Origin: Candidatus Gastranaerophilales bacterium
GTDB taxonomy: Bacteria > Cyanobacteriota > Vampirovibrionia > Gastranaerophilales > Gastranaerophilaceae
DNA: 32,793 nt
Direction of reading: 5' to 3'
NCBI GenBank assembly: GCA_944325075.1
Contig: CALUYU010000027.1
Location: forward strand, 1 to 32,793
Shown here: positions 23,728-31,358 of the stretch, in pieces
Numbering within the stretch: position 1 is the stretch's first letter
Layout: each line of letters begins with the position of its first letter
The notes under the pieces: generated by a model
Told to the model about the DNA's origin: nothing
Seen by the model: the letters and a program-made list of their open reading frames with translations, nothing else
The model's database searches: none
Made by a program: the position numbers and the translations under genes

Positions 23728-23802
23728 ACTCAATTATCTACTACAAGCCCCAAATTAAGTTCATTAATTTGACGATTGGGGCATTCGCCTTTATAATTGA
23801 GT
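23728..23802 (-). ncRNA. Structured leader RNA candidate upstream of the 492-aa gene
   Basis: A 10-bp perfect outer stem (23728-23737 with 23793-23802) encloses an asymmetric internal loop. An inner stem pairs GCCC (23747-23750) with GGGC (23779-23782), and an apical stem pairs CAAATTAA (23751-23758) with TTAATTTG (23764-23771) around a 5-nt loop. A further hairpin (AAGGG at 23711-23715 with CCCTT at 23723-23727) follows directly before the ribosome-binding site. Nested stems with unpaired internal loops in a 5' leader suggest a cis-regulatory RNA. It matches no riboswitch class I know. Confidence 0.4.
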
Positions 23803-23911
23803 TTCGTCGGAAATTTTTTTTCATCATACTAACCTTTCATTTCTTTTAATACTTCTGAATTTTTTTAATTGCTAATTGATAATTAATTTTTAATGTTTTT
23901 TAACAAAAGAG

Positions 23912-23936
23912 AAGGCCTTTTTGTTCAAAAGGCCTT
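23912..23936. terminator. Hairpin terminator in a divergent intergenic region
   Basis: AAGGCCTTTT (23912-23921) and AAAAGGCCTT (23927-23936) form a perfect 10-bp stem with a 5-nt loop. It lies between genes transcribed away from each other, where no terminator is expected. Apart from this and the leader structure, I see no gene in 23696-24154. Confidence 0.5.
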
Positions 23937-24154
23937 GTTTATGATTTTATTTTTTATTGACATAAATAAGTAATTGTCTCATTTTATAAACAAGCCTTTG
24001 GTTTTACTTTCTATACGTCGGTATTCAAATCTTTTTATCATAGCTCATTTATTATAAATGAAATTATTTTTTTTGTAAACCTTTTTGTTGCAAAAAAATT
24101 TTACTGTTGGTACTATTTATATGGAAAATAATCTTAATGTAAGGATGAGGGAGA

Positions 24155-26311
24155 ATGATTTTATTTTTTATATCGTTATTTTTGACCGCGCTAACGGCAT
24201 TTTTTGTAACTTCAGTGTTTGAAAACAAAGAATTTATTAAATGTATATTATTGTTTTTCATAATAATGTTTGCAAATCTTGTCGGGATTATTGAATTACT
24301 GTCACTATTCTCCCTGATTTCCGCGCCGGGAATATTAATTCTCAATCTGGTCTCGTCATTGATTGCGGGCCGGATTTGGTACAAAAAAGGATGTCCGGGG
24401 TTTCAATTTAATTTTAAACCATACTTTAAAAAATTGTTTTTTACTTTGAAGTCTGATAAATTTTTGCTGGTTCTCGGACTTTCATTTTTATTTATGTGCG
24501 GCGTTACTTTATTCCTGATAAGCTTTATGCCTGTTGTTAATCCCGATGCGGAGGCTTATCATGTTTTAAGAAGTGTTGTTTGGGTTTGTAACAAAAATCT
24601 TAATCATTTTCCGATTGGAGATGTAAGAAATTTACCAATGCCTATAAATTCCGAAATATTATACTCATGGCTGTTTGTATTTTTGAAAAAGCAGTTATGG
24701 CTTGGGATTTTCCCTTTTGTAGGATTTATTATGTCTCTGCTGTCTTTATACGGAATTATGAACAATATAGGCTTAAATGAAAGAAGAAAGTTATGGACAC
24801 TTTTTTTGCTTTCATCTTTTCCATCTGTAATTGTTCAAATTTCTGGGACGGAAACAGATGTTATTATTGCGGGGCTTGTTTTGGCAAGTATATATTTATT
24901 CTGGAATGCCCTTAAAAATTCCAAAATTTCTACACTATATTTTTCCGCTCTTGCTTATGCGCTGGCTATAGGAACAAAAACTCCTGCTTTAATGCTTGTT
25001 TTGCCGGTTGGACTTTGGATGTTATGGATGGCTTATTCTTATAAACAAAAAGACTTTTATAAACCTATTGTTTGGTTTTTAGGGTTTGGGGTTATAAATT
25101 TTGTATTGTTTGCTTCTTATAATTATGTATTAAATTTTATCGATTTTGGAAATATTCTTGGGCCGCAGTCTTTTATAGATACCCATAAAAATCTGTATGG
25201 TATAAAAGGAATGTTTGCCGGGTTTATAAAACATTTATTTTTGTTCTTTGACTTTACCGGTTTTAAGTGGAATGATACTTTGGGAATACACCTTCTTAAT
25301 TTGAAAAATTCCGTTTTAGCCGCTTTAGGACTCGGGTACATTCCCGACGGTTTGCATAATAAATCTACAGACGAGCTAAACAGATCTTTACTGGAACCTT
25401 TAATGGGGATGAGTATATTGGGGTTTCTGGTATACTTACCGTGCTGGATTAAATCACTTTGTATTCCGCTTTTTTCACGGAAAAAACGTGATTTAATCAT
25501 TGCCTCTTTTGGATATATTTTACTTGGCGCAATTATTGTTATGTCTTTTGAAATTGTTTATATGGCATACAGCATAAGGTTTTTAACTTCATTTTGTATT
25601 GTTGCGGCCCCGGTTCTTGCTTATTCTTACATCAAAAAGGCCAATATTGTTAAATTTATAATTACTTTTTTTGCACTTTTCGGCTTATTGCTGATATCGA
25701 CACATTTATGGGCACGGCCTGTTGTCAAAATTGTCGGTTATTTTAAAAACGGGGCCTCTGTTCATGATGTCAGAAATATTGCGAAATGCTCTTTATTTTT
25801 CAAGGAAATTCCTAAAGATAATGTTATACTTAACGAGATGTGCAAAATGGAAGACCGGATAAGACATTTTGATAAAAGAAATAAAATTTTATATTTTGGC
25901 AGCAACAGCGAGAATTTGCTGATTATAAAACTTCTGGAATTTGAAGGGTATAAGATTGATTTTGCTCAGGCTGAGGAAATGGATAAAATAAACTTATTTG
26001 ATTATAATATTTTGATAAATCTGGATAACAGACAAGTTACCTCAACTTTTGTAAATGAAAACAGAGGCCCATATTATTCGCCTGTTGACGGAGTCCGGTG
26101 TACTTATTTGGGAATGGAAAAGGAGGCTTTTTACCCGGGAAGAGGAAAAGCTCCATATCATTTGGAATGCAGTATGTCTAACAGATTCCTTAATAATTAT
26201 GGGTTTAGGCTTTACGATACTCTGTCAACAACACTAAGAGAGAACAAAAGTTCTTATAAGCTGAACTATATGTTTTACGAAAATACCCATAATCCGATTA
26301 TCGGGAAATAG
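24155..26311 (+). CDS. Polytopic membrane protein, probable GT-C type glycosyltransferase
   Basis: This 718-aa inner-membrane protein has roughly a dozen hydrophobic spans from residue 1 to about 510, then a soluble C-terminal domain of about 200 residues. After the fourth span, the first large outward loop carries NPDAEAYHVLR (near 128-138), an acidic site like the catalytic Asp/Glu loop of lipid-linked GT-C enzymes (PMT, ArnT, GT39/83-like families). The conserved-looking GTETDVIIAG and GTKTPALML segments also fit that fold. It would move a sugar from a polyprenyl carrier to a periplasmic acceptor; donor and acceptor are unknown. GAGGGAGA precedes the ATG. It ends 1 nt from the convergent hydrolase gene. 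Confidence 0.65.
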   Translation: MILFFISLFLTALTAFFVTSVFENKEFIKCILLFFIIMFANLVGIIELLSLFSLISAPGILILNLVSSLIAGRIWYKKGCPGFQFNFKPYFKKLFFTLKSDKFLLVLGLSFLFMCGVTLFLISFMPVVNPDAEAYHVLRSVVWVCNKNLNHFPIGDVRNLPMPINSEILYSWLFVFLKKQLWLGIFPFVGFIMSLLSLYGIMNNIGLNERRKLWTLFLLSSFPSVIVQISGTETDVIIAGLVLASIYLFWNALKNSKISTLYFSALAYALAIGTKTPALMLVLPVGLWMLWMAYSYKQKDFYKPIVWFLGFGVINFVLFASYNYVLNFIDFGNILGPQSFIDTHKNLYGIKGMFAGFIKHLFLFFDFTGFKWNDTLGIHLLNLKNSVLAALGLGYIPDGLHNKSTDELNRSLLEPLMGMSILGFLVYLPCWIKSLCIPLFSRKKRDLIIASFGYILLGAIIVMSFEIVYMAYSIRFLTSFCIVAAPVLAYSYIKKANIVKFIITFFALFGLLLISTHLWARPVVKIVGYFKNGASVHDVRNIAKCSLFFKEIPKDNVILNEMCKMEDRIRHFDKRNKILYFGSNSENLLIIKLLEFEGYKIDFAQAEEMDKINLFDYNILINLDNRQVTSTFVNENRGPYYSPVDGVRCTYLGMEKEAFYPGRGKAPYHLECSMSNRFLNNYGFRLYDTLSTTLRENKSSYKLNYMFYENTHNPIIGK

Positions 26312-26312
26312 C

Positions 26313-27509
26313 TTAAATATTCGTCATATAATTGTAAATTATTTTAGAAGCATTTACAATGAAATCTTTTCCGGCCGGAGAGTTATAAGGTCTGTTTGCC
26401 AGAATTACAACGATATATTTTTTCCCGTTAGGGGCATAGACAATACCGGCATCTCCAAGCATTTTACCAATATCCCCGGTTTTATGCAGGAATGAAGCTC
26501 CGTTACCAAGTCCGGCCTGGATAAGCCTTGTATTTTTTACATGTCCCATGTAATCAAATATTTTTTCACGGGATTCTGCTGTTAAAAATTTAGGATTTTC
26601 TATATTATATAGCATTCTGGCAAGATCTCTTGCAGTTGTATGATTTGTTCCCTCTAAATCCGGAAGCCAAGTTTTTACATGGGTTTGTTTCAGTCCCCAA
26701 TCTCTTATCCCCTGGTTAACATCTGTCATTGAACCAATTTTGGACATAAGCATATTTGTTGCTGAGTTATCTGAATCAGTAATCATTATTCTTGCAAGAG
26801 TATCCAGTGAATATCTGGAATTTTCTGCTTTAAACTGAAGATTTCCGGAGCCTGAGGCCCTGTAGTAATCTGTAAGTATCATCTCATCATACAGAGATAC
26901 CTGTTTACTTTCAATAGATTTAAACAGTTGTAAAAGAACCGGAATTTTAATAATACTTGCAGCTGAGAATAGTTCCGATCCGTTTATATCAACGTAATTT
27001 CCTGTATCATAATCCCACACAAATACAGACGGATGTATTGAAGGGTACATCGGAAGAATATTTTTGATTTGATTTTCCAACCCGGTTAACTCTTCTCCAA
27101 TATTTAACTCAGTCATTGCCGGTTTTTTTGTTTCTGCTCCATTTAATGAAAGTTCATTTAAAAATAAATGGTTGTTTACATAATTTTGTGTTGGGAACAG
27201 AAGTTTTTTATAATCGGTTTTCAAAGACGGGTATGGCGATTTTGTAAACATTGAGCCGGCAATATTTTTAAACCCGATTGGCAGCACAAATACTCCCAAA
27301 AGAAGCATTACCGAAACAGACACAATTCTTGAAATTCTGTCATTACGTTTTATTTTTGCAGAGTTTCTATGCGGTTCTCTGCTTTTATATCTTCTCACAA
27401 CCGGTTTTGGAGCGTGGGGATACCTTTTTACAGGAACCGCTGTGCAGTTTTGGCGGACATTTTCGTAATAGTAATAACGTTCTTCATATTTGCGGGCTAA
27501 TTCCGGCAT
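26313..27509 (-). CDS. Membrane-anchored class A beta-lactamase-like serine hydrolase
   Basis: This 398-aa protein has a basic, Tyr-rich cytoplasmic N-terminus (residues 1-58), one span (about 60-80) and a periplasmic hydrolase domain (about 140-398). All active-site motifs are present: SIIK at 185-188 (nucleophile Ser185), SDN at 246-248, the general-base Glu286 in LEGTNHTTA, and KTG at 343-345. The domain belongs to the class A beta-lactamase/PBP-like group. Whether it hydrolyses beta-lactams or acts on peptidoglycan cannot be read from sequence. A fixed anchor and long cytoplasmic head are unlike classical secreted beta-lactamases. Confidence 0.88.
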   Translation of the reverse strand: MPELARKYEERYYYYENVRQNCTAVPVKRYPHAPKPVVRRYKSREPHRNSAKIKRNDRISRIVSVSVMLLLGVFVLPIGFKNIAGSMFTKSPYPSLKTDYKKLLFPTQNYVNNHLFLNELSLNGAETKKPAMTELNIGEELTGLENQIKNILPMYPSIHPSVFVWDYDTGNYVDINGSELFSAASIIKIPVLLQLFKSIESKQVSLYDEMILTDYYRASGSGNLQFKAENSRYSLDTLARIMITDSDNSATNMLMSKIGSMTDVNQGIRDWGLKQTHVKTWLPDLEGTNHTTARDLARMLYNIENPKFLTAESREKIFDYMGHVKNTRLIQAGLGNGASFLHKTGDIGKMLGDAGIVYAPNGKKYIVVILANRPYNSPAGKDFIVNASKIIYNYMTNI

Positions 27510-27634
27510 TCTATACTATCTCCTCAAATCTGATAATATTATTTTACTATATCTGTTTTTACAAGGCAAGAAAATTACATTCTTTTTTACATAAATTATT
27601 CAAGAAGGTTAACCTGGCAGGGGGGGATGTTCGT

Positions 27635-27670
27635 ATAAAAAATCCCGCGGTCTTATATAACCTCGGGATT
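27635..27670 (-). terminator. Terminator of the lpxD-lpxC-fabZ operon
   Basis: AATCCCG (27641-27647) pairs with CGGGATT (27664-27670), with inner GG/CC pairs. On the minus strand the stem is followed by TTTTTT (27635-27640). It lies 27 nt after the fabZ stop. The rest of 27510-27634 holds only a run of seven G. Confidence 0.8.
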
Positions 27671-27696
27671 AAAATTTACAATATTATATAAATTGT

Positions 27697-28140
27697 TTAT
27701 TTTAACGCAAAAGTCATATCAGCTTCTACACAAACTTTTCCGTCTACCCTTCCGGTACCGTGGGCTTTGCAGATAGGGCCTTTAACTTTTACAAGTTCAA
27801 TTTCCATATCAAATCTGTCACCAGGTCTTACGATGTTTTTAAATCTAACACCATCAACTCCTGCATATAATGTTAACTTCCCTTTAAATTCAGGCATTGT
27901 CATTAATACCGGTGCGGAACACTGCGCAAGCGCTTCTAATTGCAATACTCCCGGCATGATTGGATTGTTAGGAAAATGTCCTTGGAAAAATCCTTCATTC
28001 ATTGTCATATTTTTGTATCCTTTGGCATATTTGCCCGGAACACATTCGGTAATCCGGTCTACTAAAAGAAACGGATATCTATGCGGAATCATTTCCATAA
28101 TTTGCATAATGTCAAAGTTTAAAACTTGTTCTTCGGTCAT
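27697..28140 (-). CDS. fabZ: 3-hydroxyacyl-ACP dehydratase
   Basis: This hot-dog fold enzyme of the fatty acid elongation cycle removes water from 3-hydroxyacyl-ACP. It competes with lipid A synthesis for the same acyl-ACP pool. At 147 aa it shows IPHRYPFLLVDRI (19-30), the catalytic His55 in GHFP and Glu69 in PGVLQLEALAQ. It follows lpxC by 17 nt in the same direction; the lpxC-fabZ pairing is common in Gram-negative genomes and in cyanobacteria. Confidence 0.97.
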   Translation of the reverse strand: MTEEQVLNFDIMQIMEMIPHRYPFLLVDRITECVPGKYAKGYKNMTMNEGFFQGHFPNNPIMPGVLQLEALAQCSAPVLMTMPEFKGKLTLYAGVDGVRFKNIVRPGDRFDMEIELVKVKGPICKAHGTGRVDGKVCVEADMTFALK

Positions 28141-28157
28141 TTTTTCTCTCCTTACTT

Positions 28158-28973
28158 TTATTTACATTCGATTAACTTATCTTTTAACATTTTAGCTGTT
28201 TTAATATGCACGGCGTGTCCGGCTTCTTTCGCAAGTATCTGGCATTTCATATTAAGAGGATTTACCCCGGTTAAATATAAATCTCCTATCAGGTCAAGCA
28301 TTTTATGTTTTGCCGGTTCTTTTTCTGATCGGAGTTCTGTTGTGTAGCCGGTGTCTGTTAAGCCTACGGTGTTTTCTATGGTTACACCCTGCGCAAAACC
28401 AAGCATTTGGAACTTTTTCAGATCCTTATAAAACCCAAACGTTCTTGCTTCAATTATTTCCTGCTGATTTTTAGGATTATAATTAATAAAGCAGCTTTTA
28501 AGATCCGGATGGTCGTAATTTACTGCATAAGAGATAAACAACTCATCGGCCGGTAATATTACGAGGCTTGTTTTTCCGTTAAGATAATAAACCGGTTCCG
28601 ATACCGTGTAATATTTAGGCTTATAGAAAAACGGTTTATCAATTCCGGCATTTTTGAAAAGTTTAACCCATTCCTTTGAACTTCCGTCAAGAGCAGGAAC
28701 TTCTCCTTCATCAGGGATTATGTCCAGAGAATCAATCCCGCAAAATGCCAGCGCCGCGGTTAAATGTTCTGTCAGCATCATTTTTGCCTTGTTTTTACCA
28801 AGGACAACACAGTGTTCCGTTGAAAGAACATTTTCTGCTTTAGCCTCAAACTCTTCTCCGCCGATAAGGTATCGAATTTTCCCTGAATCAGAAGGTCTGA
28901 ATTTAATTGTGCAAGGCTTGTTTTTCATTAAACCATTGCCGGTTATAGATACTTCTTTTTTTAGTGTAACCAT
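28158..28973 (-). CDS. lpxC: UDP-3-O-acyl-N-acetylglucosamine deacetylase
   Basis: This zinc enzyme catalyses the committed step of lipid A synthesis in the cytoplasm. At 271 aa it is slightly short for the family (about 300). The zinc ligands are visible as His70 (LTEHLTAALA), His223 and Asp227 (KHKMLDLIGD), with the general acid/base His253 in GHAVHIK. An ARTFGF motif lies near 176-181. It sits between lpxD and fabZ and is evidence for an outer membrane with lipid A. Confidence 0.96.
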   Translation of the reverse strand: MVTLKKEVSITGNGLMKNKPCTIKFRPSDSGKIRYLIGGEEFEAKAENVLSTEHCVVLGKNKAKMMLTEHLTAALAFCGIDSLDIIPDEGEVPALDGSSKEWVKLFKNAGIDKPFFYKPKYYTVSEPVYYLNGKTSLVILPADELFISYAVNYDHPDLKSCFINYNPKNQQEIIEARTFGFYKDLKKFQMLGFAQGVTIENTVGLTDTGYTTELRSEKEPAKHKMLDLIGDLYLTGVNPLNMKCQILAKEAGHAVHIKTAKMLKDKLIECK

Positions 28974-28996
28974 TTTCCTTTTATATCTTTTTTAAA

Positions 28997-30088
28997 TTAA
29001 GAGTTATGTTCTTCTACAAATGCATCAAGCATCGGCTCAAGTTTTCTGAATTTGGCAAAGATTTCCTGAGCATCTTTCATTGTTTTAAGCTGCTTAATAA
29101 ATTCTTTTCTCGGAACAGCAGGAATACCAACAATGATTGATTTTTCAGGGAAAGATTTTGTAACGCCTGCTTTTGCGGTGATGATTGTATCCGAACCGAT
29201 TTCGATATGATCCGCAAGGCCTGCCTGGCCTGCAATAACAACACGGTCACCAATAACGCAACTGCCTGCAATCCCTACCTGAGATACAATTAAACATCCT
29301 TTCCCTATACGACAGTTATGCCCAATCATAACAAGGTCGTCAATCTTAGTGTTATCACCGATTGTTGTGTTTTCAATAGTCCCGCGGTCTATTGTTGTGT
29401 TAGCTCCGATTTCAACATTGTTGCCAATTGTGACAGAACCAATAGAAGGAATTTTGAAAATAACGTGTTTAGTATTTTCTTCTTTGATAGAACCTTCTTT
29501 TCTGGCTTGTTCGATGTTGTCCGGATTTTCTGTAACAAAACTAAACCCGTCGGCGCCTAATGAAACCCCGTGATGAAGAATTACATCATTTCCTACTTCA
29601 ACGCGGTCTCCGATATTTACGCCCGGATGGATTAAGCAATTTTTCCCTAGCTTAGCCCCGCCGCCTATATATGAGTTGGCAAGAATTTTGGTATTATCGC
29701 CAATTACCGCATCGTGGGAAATTACAACATTTGGTCCGACTTGAACATTTTCCCCTAAAGTTGCACTTGGATCTACTACTGCTGTTGGGTGAACACCTTC
29801 ATTTACTCTTGGAGGTGTATAGAAAAGATTGAGCAGTTTCATCATTGCAAGACGCGGTCTTTCAACTTCAATTGTTGTAAGCCCGTCTATTTGTACTCCC
29901 AAAGGTACAAGAGCTGCCTTAGCATGTGATTTTGCTAGGTTTGCAATTTCATCTTCTCCTAATGCTAAAGCCAGAGTATTCTCATCGGCAAGAAGCGGAG
30001 GCGCAATATGTTCAATTTTTACATCATTTACTTTTGTGAGCATACCGCCTGTGATGTTTGTAATTTCTTCTACTGTAAAAGATTTCAT
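28997..30088 (-). CDS. lpxD: UDP-3-O-acylglucosamine N-acyltransferase
   Basis: This enzyme adds the second hydroxyacyl chain to UDP-3-O-acylglucosamine, following LpxC. At 363 aa it has an N-terminal uridine-binding domain (1-95), a left-handed beta helix of hexapeptide repeats (about 100-325) and a C-terminal helix. The catalytic His is His257 in MIGHNCRIG. A loop longer than in E. coli (about residues 184-212, between GADGFSF and IPSIGSV) interrupts the helix; I recall similar loops in cyanobacterial relatives. It is the first gene of the lpxD-lpxC-fabZ run, 23 nt before lpxC. Confidence 0.96.
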   Translation of the reverse strand: MKSFTVEEITNITGGMLTKVNDVKIEHIAPPLLADENTLALALGEDEIANLAKSHAKAALVPLGVQIDGLTTIEVERPRLAMMKLLNLFYTPPRVNEGVHPTAVVDPSATLGENVQVGPNVVISHDAVIGDNTKILANSYIGGGAKLGKNCLIHPGVNIGDRVEVGNDVILHHGVSLGADGFSFVTENPDNIEQARKEGSIKEENTKHVIFKIPSIGSVTIGNNVEIGANTTIDRGTIENTTIGDNTKIDDLVMIGHNCRIGKGCLIVSQVGIAGSCVIGDRVVIAGQAGLADHIEIGSDTIITAKAGVTKSFPEKSIIVGIPAVPRKEFIKQLKTMKDAQEIFAKFRKLEPMLDAFVEEHNS

Positions 30089-30155
30089 TTGATACTCCTT
30101 TTTATATTAATGTAATCGCTGTTTTCAATTTAAATTTTGAAGAGAAATCATGTTT

Positions 30156-30623
30156 TTAATTATTTATTTTATTTATGATATTTGTTGTTGACTTCCCTTC
30201 AACAAAACTTATAAACTCAACTTTTGTATTATTTTTTTTCATAATATCTGCTTCCGGCAGGGTTTCCATTGTGTAATCAGCGCCTTTTGTGTAAACATCT
30301 GGCTTCATTTCATCCAGAAGATTCCGCGGGCTGTCTTCGTCAAAAAGTACAACGTAATCCACGCAAGAAAGTGCGCATAATATTTCTGCGCGGTCATTTT
30401 CGTTATTTATTGGTCTTGCAGGCCCCTTGATACTTTTTACCGATTTGTCTGAATTTAGCAGAACAATAAGCACATCAGCAAAACTTTTTGTTTTTTGCAG
30501 ATATCTTACATGACCTACGTGCAAAATATCAAAACAGCCGTTAGTTGCGACTACTGTTTTCCCTTCTTTGTGCAATTTATCAACAAGCTGCACAACATTT
30601 TCTCTTCTCAGAAGATTTCCCAT
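30156..30623 (-). CDS. rfaE2: D-glycero-beta-D-manno-heptose 1-phosphate adenylyltransferase
   Basis: This 155-aa cytidylyltransferase-fold enzyme activates heptose 1-phosphate with ATP to ADP-heptose for the LPS core. The nucleotide-binding motif TNGCFDILHVGH (27-38) contains the HxGH signature. LLNSDKSVKSIKGPARPI and the late EGKSTTNII motif are typical of the family. It is the stand-alone RfaE2 half, with no kinase half fused or adjacent. I use the ATG at 30623, 7 nt after AAGGA, over a GTG two codons upstream. It lies just ahead of lpxD in the same direction. Confidence 0.94.
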   Translation of the reverse strand: MGNLLRRENVVQLVDKLHKEGKTVVATNGCFDILHVGHVRYLQKTKSFADVLIVLLNSDKSVKSIKGPARPINNENDRAEILCALSCVDYVVLFDEDSPRNLLDEMKPDVYTKGADYTMETLPEADIMKKNNTKVEFISFVEGKSTTNIINKINN

Positions 30624-30726
30624 TAACACATCCTTAATATCTTAATGCCATTATTTTATCAAAAAGAAAGCATAATGTATATTCTTTTTAACAAAAAGTA
30701 ACGGAATTATTCAAATTTTTTCATTA

Positions 30727-30757
30727 AAAAATCCGCTCTTTAAAAAAGCGGATTTTT
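30727..30757 (-). terminator. Terminator of the 50-aa gene
   Basis: AAAAATCCGCT (30727-30737) and AGCGGATTTTT (30747-30757) form a perfect 11-bp stem with A and T ends. It stands 25 nt after the stop of the small gene at 30783, which supports that gene being real. Confidence 0.8.
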
Positions 30758-30782
30758 GATTGGAACCATTTAAGCAACGTTA

Positions 30783-30935
30783 TTATGTTGTTTGCAATGT
30801 ATCATTCAGGTAATCAAATGATGTTCTTGGAAATTCCAGAGAAATTTTGTGCTGGTTTTTCAAAAACAACCATTCTAAAAAACTGATTTTTTTGCCTGAA
30901 TTTTTTACAATTGTTTCAATTTTTTTGTCTTCCAT
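30783..30935 (-). CDS. Short hypothetical protein (50 aa)
   Basis: This small complete frame starts MEDKKIETIVKNSGKKI, contains SFLEWLFLKNQHKISLEF and ends DTLQTT. A GGGGGA purine run lies 7-8 nt before the ATG and a strong terminator follows the stop, so it reads like an independent gene. It has no membrane span. No family is recognised. It lies between rfaE2 and the 83-aa gene, in the same direction as both. Confidence 0.6.
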   Translation of the reverse strand: MEDKKIETIVKNSGKKISFLEWLFLKNQHKISLEFPRTSFDYLNDTLQTT

Positions 30936-31024
30936 AATTTATCCCCCTAATTAAATTCCCTTATTTATATAAAGATTTTGAGTGGGAATTTATTGCTTTA
31001 ATTTAACAGCTTTTTTAAGTTTTA

Positions 31025-31276
31025 TTAAGCATTTATAAGTAATTTTTTTGCAAGCTCGGGATATTTTTCTGAAATTTTATAATTATTCCCAACAACTGTT
31101 TCTTTGAAAGTATTTTGGCTGAAATATTCCCGGGAAAGATTTTTCAATTGCTGCTCATGACGTAATTGCCTTTCTCGTATTATTTCTTCGGATATGTCAT
31201 CAAAACGCGTTTTAATCCTGTTTGTTAATTTTGTCAGATATTTTGCAGATATATTCCCTTTACAAATATTGTTCAC
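31025..31276 (-). CDS. Small basic hypothetical protein (83 aa) with a sequestered start
   Basis: This helical, positively charged protein (RIKTRFDDISEEIIRERQLR, then NYKISEKYPELAKKLL) has no span or signal. The start is a GTG 7 nt after AGGAG. The start codon lies within one arm of a perfect 14-bp inverted repeat (31266-31279 and 31307-31320), with the ribosome-binding site in the loop, so translation may be controlled by folding. No family is recognised. An RNA- or DNA-binding role would fit its charge, but nothing proves it. Confidence 0.7.
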   Translation of the reverse strand: MNNICKGNISAKYLTKLTNRIKTRFDDISEEIIRERQLRHEQQLKNLSREYFSQNTFKETVVGNNYKISEKYPELAKKLLINA

Positions 31277-31320
31277 CTGGTTGCTCCTTTTTTGAATTAT
31301 ATAAGTCAGGTGAACAATAT
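31266..31320 (-). promoter_or_regulatory. Inverted repeat enclosing the start codon and ribosome-binding site of the 83-aa gene
   Basis: ATATTGTTCACCTG (31266-31279) and CAGGTGAACAATAT (31307-31320) are exact inverse copies separated by 27 nt. In the mRNA the second arm contains the GUG start, and the AGGAG lies in the loop. Confidence 0.6.
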
Positions 31321-31358
31321 AAATTGATTAAATTTTTAAATTTGTTAAGATATTTAAA

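Noticed and set aside
23728-23802. A known riboswitch (SAM, lysine, glycine, cobalamin or similar)
   Set aside because: I could not match the conserved core of any class to it; only the stems are evident.
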